Shown here piece by piece: positions 44,601 through 52,173 of a stretch of DNA of 64,000 bases; position 1 is the first letter of the stretch; each line of letters starts with the position of its first letter. A program made the translations under genes and the position numbers. Below the pieces are notes generated by a model, which saw nothing but the letters and a program-made list of their open reading frames with translations, did no database searches and was not told the origin of the DNA. Source of the DNA: Bugula neritina. Taxonomy: Eukaryota; Bryozoa; Gymnolaemata; Cheilostomatida; Bugulidae. Location of the stretch: the NCBI GenBank assembly GCA_964035545.1, contig OZ037769.1, forward strand, positions 12,452,633 to 12,516,632, read 5' to 3'.

Positions 44601-46168
44601 AGGTCATTGAAATAGCTTGAGATTCTACTTGTCAGTAATGTGACAGCAAATGTAACACCCCTGTTAAAGAATTCCTGACACACCTTATTTATTTAGCATT
44701 AAAATATTCATACATTATATCCTAACTATTACCTACAGACTATTCGAGGATTGCATGCCCTAACCATTTCGTCTGTTGCATGGTATTATAAAACTAATAG
44801 AAAGTATTGCTGACTTCCATAGCATGCTATTCTTAGCTGCAACATACAGCCTAATCACTGAACTGGCCTGAAATTTCAAAGTTTAAACTTTTGGTGCAAG
44901 GTAACTGAAAAGGCCTATAAAGAGTTAATATACAGAAAAATCATACAGATACAGATATTCAAGACCAAAAAGTATACACAATTACTTAACTCTCCTAAGC
45001 AGATATACTCAAGGATTTCAAAATCTGTGAAGGTGAAATTATAACTATGAGCTGACAAAATCAACTTCCTTAATGATATTAACAATCTCTAAAGTTCACT
45101 ATAAAAGAACTGCACAAACATTGTCACGGGTAAAATTGTTCTACAAGCAGCTTCGAGCTGGGGGTGATTAAGTGCAATAGTTTGGGAGTTTTGGAGTTGG
45201 GGGGTTTCAATAAATCTCCAACTCGAAGCTGCCTATAGAACAATCCTTACAGTACAATACTCACTCATATCCCGGCTCATCGCTGTGGCACTGGCATACA
45301 TAAGCGGCAAGCTTCGTCTCCCAGAGAGAACATAACTTACAAATCCACTGAGAACAAATTACGCATTGAACACGCCTTTTGGCGTTAGGAGAGAGCGTGT
45401 CACCACACTGAGAGCAATGCTGACAGTTACTAGCTCGACCTCTAGAGGTCGTGGACCCCCTTGAGTAGCTGCCTTGTGAACTAGTCCGTTTACCACCTGG
45501 GGAGAGACTGTTGGTGGAGGTGCTAGGAGTTACATAATGGTCCAGTGACTGTTGGAGGGTGTAGGAGAGGTGAGATAAACTCTCCAGTGAGTCCACCACG
45601 CTTCTGGCTCTATGGTCAATCGGTGGCTTGCCCAGAACTCGGTTTGACTCTTCAGGTCTGCAATGGAAGTCATATCTAGATGCTACCTTGGTAGATTACT
45701 ACCTGATCAACAGCTACTATATGGTGAGACTGAGAATTTCATTAAACCATTTTGGCAACCAAATAAAACAATTGGATTCTTTTAATTAACCATAATATGT
45801 TTCAATTTTTCATTTAAATAAAATGTCCCTGAAATATATTTTTACTTTGCGCTAACATATAATGTATTTTGCAGAATTATTTCACCATACTACCTTATAA
45901 AACCAATTTACAAGTTATTATTCGAGATGAGTATTTTATATTTACTAGGGGAGGATTCAAGACTAGAGGAAATCCCAACTGCATTGTCTTGAAATAGTCT
46001 CAAACCTATAAACCAGCTGAGAGTTAGAGATGACACACAGACAGATAATGATCACCTTAGCCGAATTCTCTCCTTGGTTCTCAGTTCCCTGTCTCTCTCC
46101 AAGACGTCAAGTAACGTCTCGCATTCATTCTCAGACAAGTGCTCTACATTTAGTCTATTACTAAACAT
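18399..46168 (-). CDS. Slp/Slac2 (exophilin/MyRIP-like) Rab effector with two I-set Ig domains, about 1592 aa, 24 exons
   Basis: Exons in order: 46168-46056, 45657-45265, 43487-43381, 42373-42149, 41919-41848, 41480-41364, 40674-40591, 40312-40215, 39334-39269, 39032-38921, 38618-38510, 36439-36296, 35302-35187, 26993-26835, 26445-26251, 25564-25391, 25000-24863, 24401-24316, 23982-23589, 23101-22986, 22284-21157, 20595-20037, 18649-18593 and a tentative last exon 18415-18399. All have GT-AG borders and all phases close. Residues 1-40 match the SHD1 helix (LSENECETLLDVLERDRELR). A zinc finger at 116-161 has nine cysteines (C-x2-C-x2-C-x13-C-x2-C-x4-C-x2-C-x11-C-x-C). SHD2 follows, with GQFVRSVHKEI. 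This is the Rab27-binding module of synaptotagmin-like/Slac2 proteins, acting at vesicle membranes. About 190-585 is acidic and Ser-rich. Ig1 lies at about 609-700 (CTVSS...WF...DAGQYIC) and Ig2 at about 704-808 (second Cys replaced by Val). The rest is disordered and basic, with NHGAN-type repeats. There is no C2 domain or membrane span. Confidence 0.85.
20636..20845 (+). mobile_element. tRNA-derived SINE, copy 1
   Basis: The tRNA-like head has an A-box-like TGGTCTAGGGGTTAGAGC and a B box GTTCGAACCCC. The body contains GATGTTAGGAAAAGCATCC and GCTCCTGTGCCAC. It ends near GACTATAAACTTGT. Related copies lie at 39444, 48265, 51965 (+) and 25905, 58810 (-). It sits just upstream of exon 22 of the Rab-effector gene, in intron 21. 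Confidence 0.85.
24430..24850. repeat. Tandem repeat of CTACTACCACATGTACTACACA type
   Basis: Degenerate TAC/ACA-rich tandem array of about 20-22 bp units (for example TACTACACACTACTACCACA), in the intron between Rab-effector exons 17 and 18. Open frames through it are repeat artefacts. Confidence 0.9.
25905..26022 (-). mobile_element. tRNA-derived SINE, minus strand, second subfamily
   Basis: Read on the minus strand: GCAGCTGTGGTCTTGTGGTT (A-box region), GGGTTCAAATCTTGG (B-box region), then TTGGTGATGCCAGAAAGAGC. The body is related to, but distinct from, the copies at 20636 and 39444. A partial duplicate of its 3' part lies near 25790-25830. Intronic (between Rab-effector exons 15 and 16). 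Confidence 0.75.
27063..27639 (-). repeat. 3' LTR
   Basis: 577 bp. On the minus strand it carries TATATAAAAG at 27241-27232 (promoter TATA box) and AATAAA at 27155-27150 (poly(A) signal), which places a short R region between them. U3 contains a 128-bp hairpin at 27261-27388. Confidence 0.97.
27261..27388. repeat. 128-bp hairpin in LTR U3 (copy at 33819-33946)
   Basis: Outer arms CCTTTGTTGCCGAGATCGG and CCGATCTCAGCAACAAAGG pair with one mismatch. Between them, TTCGGCATTTCGG/CCGAAATGCCGAA motifs repeat in both orientations, so several nested stems are possible. Confidence 0.9.
27640..27649 (-). other. Polypurine tract
   Basis: Minus-strand GGGGGGAGAA abuts the 3' LTR. This is the expected plus-strand primer site for reverse transcription. 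Confidence 0.85.
27860..32683 (-). CDS. pol: Pol polyprotein (protease, RT, RNase H, integrase) of the gypsy element
   Basis: Open frame from the frameshift point (32683) to the stop at 27860. There is no ATG near its start; the frame is closed further upstream by a TAG inside gag, so it must be reached by a -1 shift from gag. In order (residues counted from a TTG at 32491): protease with LLDTG (75-79); reverse transcriptase about 370-560 with YLDD (507-510); RNase H about 645-770 with DTDASD; integrase with a zinc-binding H920/H924/C954/C957 and catalytic D986, D1046, E1082; GPY motif at 1216-1218. A Pro/Gln/Glu-rich tail of about 290 residues follows and matches no domain I know. All catalytic residues are present and there are no internal stops. 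No chromodomain was recognised. Codon use is GC-rich, unlike host genes. Confidence 0.97.
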   Translation of the reverse strand, partial: HPRLTVTSANRGPHANPIRDRTRRGEEETSTGSTDTEWQRPQRSRRPQGLPDPPAWPLQNRFAGLPEEVVEEDSAYSQEYPKLPSRPQKTPVVSKTKRRPAVRTQVVSPPETDRSRSTQPYGSSYFLPGKISGKAATFLLDTGCTTNLLSRRLFDTLGARERASLEPYEGAHGTLADGSCIPFYGVISLPERVRDQAIHETFIVSQLKEDAILGMPFLEKHQCHMDFQKSVVVMAGKELVCVDKFGRPLVGGVQVVRDCTVPGRSQATLRCRVNCKGIAGLGVVEGTHGAIRLANSLNRLDCRQELLVQCINPFTEPVRLSAGALVGKYHSIQEADVGPALETVADTQGNPPHTRRGAVPEHMADLYDGACGNCTSSTERQVLAQLLAEYSDVFSRGDGDMGLTKVISHEIPLAAGTTPIRQPTRRLGPEKEKEVSRQVQDLLDRDLIEPAHGAWSSPVVLVKKKDGSWRFCMDYRRLNSVTIQDAYPLPRIDESLDALAGSKYFSTLDLLSGYWQVPLSPDAQDKAAFITRDGLWKWKVLPFGLTSAPATFQRLMEQVLSGLHWKTLLIYLDDVIVISPDFSTHVSRLREVFDRLRAAGLKLKPSKCALLQPEVTYLGHVVGRDGVATDPEKVQAVKEWTVPRDLPELRAFLGLVGYYRQYIPGFAGVAQPLNRLTAKGVRWQWTQEEQQAFDHLKQRLMEAPILAYPDPAQEYILDTDASDHSVGAVLSQVQGGSEVVVAYYSKTLAAAEKNYCTTRKELLAVVKAVKHFRPYLYGRTFRLRTDHASLIWLCKRAEPSSQVARWLKILAEFSYRIEHRAGRKHGNADSMSRRPVEDCKQCLHIEQRDGGPARLDVETELGEGAVYRWEHGHLRTETHSDDVQALHANPTLYQNVKELCRLQETLPGAVADIFRAKKEGRRPSEEQQRQGDVEFQLLCRRWDTLKVSPDGLLMITLAADNRQQERDRVVCPRALRRELIWDTHKQAHSGVSRVIRCLRLRWYWPGMTWDVRLRVRQCEVCQASKHGRPTETTGRRRLYAGRPWQVVAVDLVGPMPLSARGNTWILVLTDHFTRWADALAIPDATAPTVARTLDQHVFCYLGLPEQIHTDQGAQFQSQLMGDLCRIWGVNQSRTTPYHPQGNGVVERNNRMLGDALRSLLLGRGQEEWDVVLPQIMRAYRSTPHSATQETPNFLMLGRETRVPEHLTYHVPAPESPVHEYVEGLIDIMGKAHDALRTQQWQTRTEDSEEPPLYQVGDWVWMVSYRRRRGQSAKLQPKFVGPYCVVEVLPNHTYRVERSGQVSVQSEQRLKPYQASPDAVGQAPPLLEPHRQPSRRGQATRPREVEIVFPREADQEQTALLEQLERQQREEREQERQQALGPPPLQGEDTPTRVTGEGGDPPSAVAEEPLAPAAPIQQERSQRARRPPRYLADYHVGHMEMSPQRSGTPSTGKNSEPQSQNSPGSTGLLQKQLPPDQHSHLDNRYPALSGNVGRGRWRYPIPMTDLDPPPEEEDEATTLLPAQLIGDGATAATTQPLRVALARLGKEPGAPGSQIEEKTQPTHSQLPRHGQSMALPYRECVLDSAIQAWSGTLDRCTEGIESLVHHLK
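32646..32689 (-). promoter_or_regulatory. -1 programmed ribosomal frameshift signal between gag and pol
   Basis: The slippery heptamer TTTAAAC at 32689-32683 is read in the gag frame as T TTA AAC. A 6-nt spacer follows, then a 10-bp stem (32676-32667 with 32655-32646, one G-U pair) and an 11-nt loop. The gag stop TAA (32667-32665) lies at the top of the stem. A slip at this site enters the pol frame exactly. Confidence 0.9.
32665..33570 (-). CDS. gag: Gag of the gypsy element
   Basis: 301 aa from ATG 33570 to TAA 32665. It is the capsid-nucleocapsid structural protein that packages element RNA. The middle has the helical capsid-type pattern of retrotransposon gag proteins (for example FIREFQDVATIAEW, then LEDHANEVERLAQAAFG). 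One CCHC zinc knuckle lies at about 275-288 (C-x2-C-x4-H-x4-C, CWGCGAQGHMRRHC) near the C-terminus. The initiator ATG lies 31 bp past the primer-binding site. The last codons carry the frameshift signal into pol. The frame is intact. Confidence 0.95.
   Translation of the reverse strand: MAPGDTAPEAATPPALTVEALVTALQGLRGQGQATPGERYRLQPPNFGGEGDVEQFIREFQDVATIAEWPVRVRILQLRACLTGRAKSFALGPDEEHIMRALRARFGLTAEEAADRLQIMRRDRRTPLEDHANEVERLAQAAFGHATGNDRKRLVYNAFFRSVNHPDLQRYWLAAKVNSIEEALEMGKAYFQVEEPRRPSYTARQVVEEREETTPLPTPQVAAAATKSPEQTQLTMLMDMMKGLQATVTKLQSEQADRRAPRSRDNPVRPSLLTCWGCGAQGHMRRHCPRGQGPLNTQGSR
33601..33616 (-). other. Primer-binding site, tRNA-Leu type
   Basis: Minus-strand TGGCAGCGGTGGGATT is complementary to the 3' end of metazoan tRNA-Leu (AAG/TAG type, ...AATCCCACCGCTGCCA). 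It is separated from the 5' LTR by four bases (TTGA). Confidence 0.85.
33621..34197 (-). repeat. 5' LTR
   Basis: 577 bp, identical to the 3' LTR except at 33749. The TATA box TATATAAAAG at 33799-33790 and AATAAA at 33713-33708 give an expected transcription start near 33765. Confidence 0.97.
34385..34435 (-). repeat. Dispersed repeat family E, short copy
   Basis: Minus strand resembles GCAGTAACGGAGAAATTGAG and its neighbours, shared with 35988, 43570 and 48585. Diverged. Confidence 0.5.
34695..35044. mobile_element. 350-bp MITE with about 75-bp terminal inverted repeats
   Basis: The ends TAAGCCTAGGGCCACACGGT and the reverse complement (...ACAGTGTGGCCCTAGGCTTA) define long inverted repeats that continue through TTTTCGCATGCGAAAA (itself a 16-bp palindrome) and CAAGTAGC. 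The interior is GC-richer than the host and has no open frame. It is a non-autonomous DNA transposon of unknown superfamily in intron 13 of the Rab-effector gene. Confidence 0.88.
35350..35485. repeat. AGTATT/AGTATC hexamer microsatellite
   Basis: Degenerate 6-bp tandem repeat immediately upstream (on the minus strand) of the acceptor of Rab-effector exon 13. Confidence 0.9.
35988..36160 (+). repeat. Dispersed repeat family E, copy 1
   Basis: Shares GGTGCAGTAACGGAGAAATT and the following 40 bp, plus a distal AAAGAACTTAG segment, with 43570-43715 and (reverse) 48585-48700. Intronic, non-coding. Confidence 0.7.
37610..37778. repeat. 169-bp foldback element (family D)
   Basis: Arms of about 60 bp: CTTAGCTAT...TATGCTCAAACAAGTTTGTTT and the reverse complement. 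The loop resembles, in reverse, a segment at 44721-44890 (CAGTTCAGTGATTA...AAGAATAGCATGC). Located between Rab-effector exons 11 and 12. Confidence 0.75.
38052..38246. repeat. 19-bp tandem repeat (AGTAGTGCAGTCAATATAG)
   Basis: About ten degenerate copies in the intron between Rab-effector exons 11 and 12. Confidence 0.93.
38634..38677. repeat. (TA)n microsatellite
   Basis: TA run starting about 15 bp upstream (on the transcript) of the acceptor of Rab-effector exon 11. Confidence 0.93.
39444..39645 (+). mobile_element. tRNA-derived SINE, copy 2
   Basis: Same family as 20636: TATGGTCTAGGGGTTACAGC head, decayed B box (GTTTGATCCT), GATGCTAGGAAAAGCATCC body, GACTATAAACTTGT end. Intronic. Confidence 0.82.
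42397..42547. mobile_element. Hairpin MITE family A, copy 1 (best preserved)
   Basis: Two arms of about 70 bp. The outer parts are almost perfectly complementary: TTGTTCTATAAGCAGCACTG and its complement, then GAGGTGACTGAGTGCAGTAG and its complement. Other copies lie at 45135, 57535 and 60283. No coding capacity. Intron 3 of the Rab-effector gene, 24 bp from exon 4. Confidence 0.88.
42976..43183. mobile_element. TA-flanked MITE, second copy of the 11627 element
   Basis: TTCCCTCCATATTTCACAGA at the left and GTGAGATATGGAGGGAGCAC-TG-TA at the right. The interior matches the 11627 copy (GACAAAATGGC, GGTATTCTA). Intron 3 of the Rab-effector gene. Confidence 0.7.
43570..43715 (+). repeat. Dispersed repeat family E, copy 2
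   Basis: Homologous to 35988-36160 (GTGCAGTAATGGAGAAATTG, then AAAGAACTTAGGCC). In Rab-effector intron 2. Confidence 0.65.
44721..44890. repeat. Foldback family D, diverged copy
   Basis: CATAGCATGCTATTCTTAGC and AATCACTGAACTGGCCTGAA are the reverse complement of the central part of 37610-37778. Boundaries uncertain. Confidence 0.45.
45135..45244. mobile_element. Hairpin MITE family A, copy 2
   Basis: AATTGTTCTACAAGCAGCTT at the left and GCTGCCTATAGAACAAT at the right, with partly complementary arms. It lies about 20 bp past the 5' splice site of Rab-effector exon 2. Confidence 0.8.
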
Positions 46169-46615
46169 GACTCTGCTCTGGCTCTAGCAAGTTTTTAGCA
46201 AATACTGTAAATGAAATGTTGAACTGATTTATCCGTCAAACTTGAGAAAATAATTGCTAATCTTTATGCCTTCAACAAAGTACATATTTGGATGGTACAC
46301 AGTTGTCTGCCCAGATTTATGCTAAACAAAAAGGTGTGAACTTTTGTGTCCAAATAATTCCAAAGTATTTCTTAGGTATGTAAAAAGAAAACTTTCTGAA
46401 TTTCACTCTGAGATATTAGTGGAAAAAAGTTGGTCAATAGGCTGTGATAATAATATATGCAATATTTATAGATTTAAAAATTAATTCTGTCCATCCTAAA
46501 ATATAGATATCACCAACTTAAAATTATTAAGAATAGAGTAATTCAAAGCAAAATAGATTAAGCTGATAAAGCTATTCACATGACACTAAATCAGGTCATC
46601 AAGGTCAAGTATTCG

Positions 46616-46712
46616 GTAGAACACACTGTAGAACACACTGTAAAACACACTGTAGAACACACTGTAGAACACACTGTAGAACACACTGTAAAACACACTG
46701 TAGAACACACCG
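46616..46712. repeat. 12-bp tandem repeat (GAACACACTGTA)
   Basis: About eight copies with G/A variation at the first base of the unit. Confidence 0.93.
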
Positions 46713-47037
46713 TAATGTGACGTTCTCAATCTGCCTAAACTATACCATGAAAGAGTGAATAATAACTTCTTCCCAATGAACTAAAAATCTAGCTATAGTT
46801 CAATAATGCTTTTTCCAGTTATAAATGTGGTAAAAAGTGAACGCCCTGAGAGCATCTGGTGTTAGTCTACTATCATATCATCTGTAGGCCTATGCATTGT
46901 ATGTTACAGTGAGATGTTATGATGTATGCCGCAGCTTTGACTATACAATATACAACTGTATGTGCTACAGTGTCTGTGCTACAGCGTATGTTATGATGTA
47001 CACCACAGCATTAACTGCACAATGTCCAGCTGCTTAC

Positions 47038-47115
47038 CTGGTAGTAGCTAAGGATCTAAGCAGAGTGGCACATTTCTATCCCACAATTCCTTCCAACTTC
47101 GTCTGCTTACTTATA
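47038..47115 (-). other. Probable 5' UTR exon of the Rab-effector gene
   Basis: On the minus strand an acceptor with a pyrimidine tract (TTTTCTCTTACAG) and a donor CCAG|GTAAGC border 78 bp with stops in every useful frame. It lies 870 bp upstream of the start-codon exon, whose acceptor is at 46184-46185. Confidence 0.5.
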
Positions 47116-48264
47116 CTGTAAGAGAAAATTTATAGTAATGTCTTAAAATAGTTCAATTGTAAAACCTGCAGTCACCTAGCATAGTTGTAAACACAATACA
47201 ACTATATAAATTATACTCTGTATTGTGATGCACCAACTCAGATATAAAGCTATCTGACAAGTACATGCCACTATAGTGTCAACAGGTGCTACTTAAGCTA
47301 CTACATGCGCAATGTGCTTGCAGAGTGAGTCATGACTATGCTCTAAGTTTGCTCTATACAAATTTCACCTTACAATAGAGGGCTTGTCGGTTGAAACTGA
47401 TATGCTACTTATATCTAGATCAAATAATACAAAAAAGATGAAGGGAAATCAACTGCGGCTTTTTTTTCAACAGAATACATAATAGTAGCTGGTATAATCA
47501 TGCTGGACTGTATTATATACAATATATTTGTAAACATATTATATCTTCTTGTAAATACTCTCTTTCAACATATGAGTGTAAAACATAATATTATTGGCTC
47601 TTTAATAAAAGGCTGTCCTACTAAGGTGAACATGAGTTTAGTCCTACTCGTAGGGTGAATAGATTAGATTATAAAACCACTTATCTTATTTCATACACAA
47701 GATAAAGCTAATTGCCGAAGAACTGCATGCACCCGATGGTCTAACAAGCTTACGGAATTGTTAATATTAGTTGTGCCTTTTGACAGACAATGCAACTGGT
47801 GCATTGTGGTAAATAGTTATTGGCTTCCTGAGTATCCATGGCAACTGCCAAACTAACTGCCCTAGTTCCCATGCATGAAAAATTCATTCACATAATGCTA
47901 AGTATAGGAACACAGTGCGTTGTTAATAAGAACCATCAAGTATTCGTGATGCAGTGTAAATGACATAAGAAGTGTTGACCCAACTCAAAAACATCTGGTA
48001 ATAATAGTAATTGTCAATGCATGAGCTCAGAGATGTACATAACTTGCGGATAAAAGAGTAAATCTGCAATCTACACCAAATACAATTCATATGTGTCCTT
48101 GATCTCGTAAATTTTCCAGAAGTTTAAACTGATTTATTAAAATCTCAGGCGTTAGTGGCGCATTACATCAGTGTATTCCAAACTATAAAATGAGATTTTT
48201 TAGAATAAATAAGGTGAATAATACACCCTGCATATTTATCCAGAGCTCCTAAGAATTTTGCAAC

Positions 48265-48480
48265 ATGGAACAGCCTTTATCTAGGGGTTAGAGCACATGG
48301 CTTAAAGTAAACCCTTAGTCGTGGGTTCAAACCTCTGTACAGGCCATTGGTGATGTTAGGAAAAGCATCCAGTAATAATTGCTCCTGTGCCACATATGAA
48401 TATAAGTCCTTAGCTTTCTTTAAAAAACCTTTCCATTAGGGGTGTCTTACAGGGATAGCGACTATAAACTTGTGTCAGTT
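48265..48480 (+). mobile_element. tRNA-derived SINE, copy 3
   Basis: TATCTAGGGGTTAGAGC head, GGGTTCAAACCTC B box, GATGTTAGGAAAAGCATCC body, ACTATAAACTTGTGT end. Confidence 0.85.
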
Positions 48481-48584
48481 TTTCACAAGTTTTTTCTAAG
48501 AGTTCTCCAATATTTGCATGCTCAGCAAATTTATGTAGCCTCAAAATTATAATTCAAACTGGTTTTTGCAACACCTTGTGCCTG

Positions 48585-48700
48585 AGAGTGAGACACCTTA
48601 ATATCCCAAGTTCCTTAATTTTCATTATAAATCTTTGATATTTTTCATATCTAGAACACAGGCTTTTCCCAATTTCTCCGTTACTGCACCTACCTCGTGA
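48585..48700 (-). repeat. Dispersed repeat family E, copy 3
   Basis: Minus strand GGTGCAGTAACGGAGAAATT then CCTGTGTTCTAGAT. Starts about 100 bp past a SINE. Confidence 0.65.
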
Positions 48701-51700
48701 GTGTCTAGTATACATGCATGGTACGTACTTAATATACTTCCAATACACCAATATTTCCAAGAACATGTGTAATTATAAAGTTGTTTCAATTTTACATTGA
48801 AGTTATGCCTCTTGCTTAGGTTGGCTTGACTGTGCTAACTTTGAAAACCACAAATAAAGGCACTTTCTAAAATTACAAGCCTCGAAACAACATTGATAAT
48901 TTTTTAGTTTATAATGGTTTGAAGAAGTTTTGTAATATGACATTTTGTAAACAAGTATAATATTGTCTAATTTCTATAACTAATACTGCGTTGCCTACAC
49001 TAGTGTCGTATGAAGCAGCAAATACCCACAGCCATCAGGCTTCAAATGAGGCAGCTGTTGGCAAGAACTTTAGAAATTGATTAACATGATGTTAGAACCA
49101 ATGCACAAACTTAGAAGCAATTACTTTCTGTAAGATGCATGACTAATAGTGATGGCAATGACAATGGTGATAATCTTAATCAGTTAATGTCACCTCACCA
49201 CTAGGTAGAGGACCAAACAACCAGAGTATTTAATATTGCCTAGTGTTGTAACTGTTATGGATTGAGATGCAGCTAAGCCTTAGGCCTTCTAATTAAATTC
49301 GGCATTTATGTTAAGAAATGCAAACGTGTCTAGCTAAAACAGAACTGATGCTATGAGAAACTCAAACTGAAGCTAGAAATCCGCACCTACCTACACAATC
49401 GGCTGATGGTCCTGTTATTTGTTTGGTTGAGGGAGTACGTCGTAGAGAAGTCACACTCAACCTGTTGCTTATCTACTAACCAATATCTATACTAACGATT
49501 AACTAAATGATAATACTAATGATAGCAGTATAGTATGTAATTATAACATCGCATTAAATTATCATCGCATTAAATTATATTATTTTGAGGTAACAGCAGA
49601 CGGTGCTAGTAGCAGTGAGGCTGCGCGACAATATGAATGAATTGAATCAGTATACTATCCGTTCTCTACTTCATCGCGCAGGTTACAACGACTAGCCTAT
49701 CAGAATAATCGTGCCCTTCTGATGTATCAACAAGGTATAATGTAGCACTGGTAATTGCAATAGGCTCAGTGATTGTTAACAAAAGAATTAATAATTATAA
49801 ATTATCGGCAAGTTTGCATAAAAGACATTTTGTTTGTCTATAAATTCTACAGTCAGGCTAGATAAACACCTATACTGGTGGAAACAAATGTGTCAAATCC
49901 AAACTTGGAATGCCTGAGAAATGGCAGCAAACTAGAAGTTATCATCTCTATATAGAATATTTTTCCAGAATTCTATACAAGCAGGGTTTTTATTATACAG
50001 AAGAGTAGAGAGAAGCCTAAGCCCCAATGCTACTAAGCGGTCCAAGTGAAAAATTGAAGTGAAAAGGGAAAAAAATTATCAAAAACTTCCTTAGAACAAT
50101 TTCCCAGAAAAACCTGCCTTTTATAGAAATGTCTATTATAATTTTCAAATTTTTATCAATATTTTTAGACCGGGTATCCCACCGTTTGCTCCAGAGTTTG
50201 ACCAATGATTTCAATAAATAGCTGCCAATCAATTATAACCATTTATGCTTAGAGTTAGTTTAAGCTTAGCAATATAAGACCAAATTCGACTAAAAATTCA
50301 AAAGCACTATCCTACTTTTAAATTCTGTACAACACAGCAAATTTTGGCCATATAAATTAAAATATATTGTAAATACAGTCAGACAAAGAAAAAGTATTTG
50401 GGTTGCCCGATGTTAACTTTTTACTGTTATAATTTTGGTGTTCGGTTTTTTTATTCAAAGTTGCTATGATATAGAGGTTTACATAAATTAAGTGACAATA
50501 ACTGTAACTTTTATCCAAGAGTTCTCAAAGAGTAGCCTACAAGTCAAGAATTAGAAACTGCTGGTGACAAATGTAAAATTACCACAAATCTCGCATAAAA
50601 ATTTTTAGTAACTAAAATAGATGTAACAACTGCTAAAAACTGCCAAAAAGTCAGCAAGCAAACTATATTCGGTGTGGTTTTTTTAATCCTGTTGTTCTAA
50701 GATTAATGGTAATGGCAAACATTACCACAATATGCATGTGTAATCATGCTGAAAAATATAGCTATTAAAAATATTAAATTTAATATAATTATAATTATTA
50801 TCATTACATGGTAAATTACCTTCCACAATCTTGCCAGACCTTTTCATGACAGTCCATCAGGCGAAAATGGATATCAGTTTCATGAAAAATATTTCATTTT
50901 TATAATAATTTAACAATTATGAAGAACTTTTTTATTTCAGAATAGTACTACGAGGTTACTAGCTTCCATGAGTTAGTAAACTTTCCTGTCCGTGCACTGC
51001 TGTTGTCTGCTCATATTATTATGATTCACGCGGTGTCTCAGCTCTCCGGTGTTACTTTCATAATAATTATTATAGGGAAAAATCAAGATTATGAGAAGAT
51101 AACTTTTAGATAAAGAAATAAACTTTTGCGAAAACCTACAGATTTCCCGCGTTAGTGTTGCAGACGTATAGCTCGTAGACCAAGCAATGGTAAATTATAA
51201 TCATGAAAAGCAATCAGTTCAATAACCCTTGTTAAAACCACAGGTTATGTTACAATTTCAGCAGTCATTCTTTGAAACAGCCAGCTGCGTTCATATAATA
51301 CGTACGTACGTACACTATTACTTATAATTCAGGTTTTTGTGATAAATCAAGTCAATTGCTGGTTTTTGTGATAGCCATAGTTAGTAGTAAGAGTAAACTA
51401 CTGAAAGTCAAACCCCTTTAGTTTTATTTAGCACAATATTATAGTAAGTAATAGTAAGACAATAATTTTCAGAAGTAAAATTTGTCATTGAATTTGATGC
51501 CTAAACTTAAAGTTAAAGTTGATCAGTATCAGTACGAGTTTGTAGAAGTAGAAGTAGATACTGTTGGAATAAGAATTGGATGCTCACCTACTGGTAGTGG
51601 TACTGATAGTTATGCTCTCAGTCTTGTAGTTTCAATTTGAAGTCACTCTGTTTATCCTAAACGTTAGTCACTTACTTAGAGTTAGTCTTCAAGTTTAGCA

Positions 51701-51964
51701 CATAAAATTTGAATTTGTTGCAAATTTTTATATTTTCATTTGATTTTAATATAACATCAGTGTCACTCACTGTCAGACAATCAGTATCAGTATGACTATA
51801 AGACATTAGTATAGCTATATGCCATGATGATGACACTGGCAGTGGCAGTAAGACTAAGTGTAACTCAGTACAAGTATAAATACTAATAGTTGGCGTTCAA
51901 CTAATAACTTAGTGATTGAGTATTAAATTAAATTTATTTTTCATATTAACTATCAAGGTTAAAG

Positions 51965-52173
51965 AGAGCAGCCGTGGTCTAGGGGTTAAAGCGTTTGCCT
52001 TTTAAACACCAAGTCATGGGTTCGAGCCCTGACAAAGGCCATTAGTGATGTTAGGAAGAGCATCCAGTCACAATTGCTCCTGTGCCTCATTTAAATAAGT
52101 CCTTAGCCCGCTTTAACAAAAACCTTTTACACTAGGAGTTTCCTCACAGGGATGGTGACTTTAAACCTGTGTG
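51965..52173 (+). mobile_element. tRNA-derived SINE, copy 4
   Basis: GCCGTGGTCTAGGGGTTAAAG head with the best B box of the set (GGGTTCGAGCCC), GATGTTAGGAAGAGCATCC body, GACTTTAAACCTGTGTG end. Confidence 0.87.
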
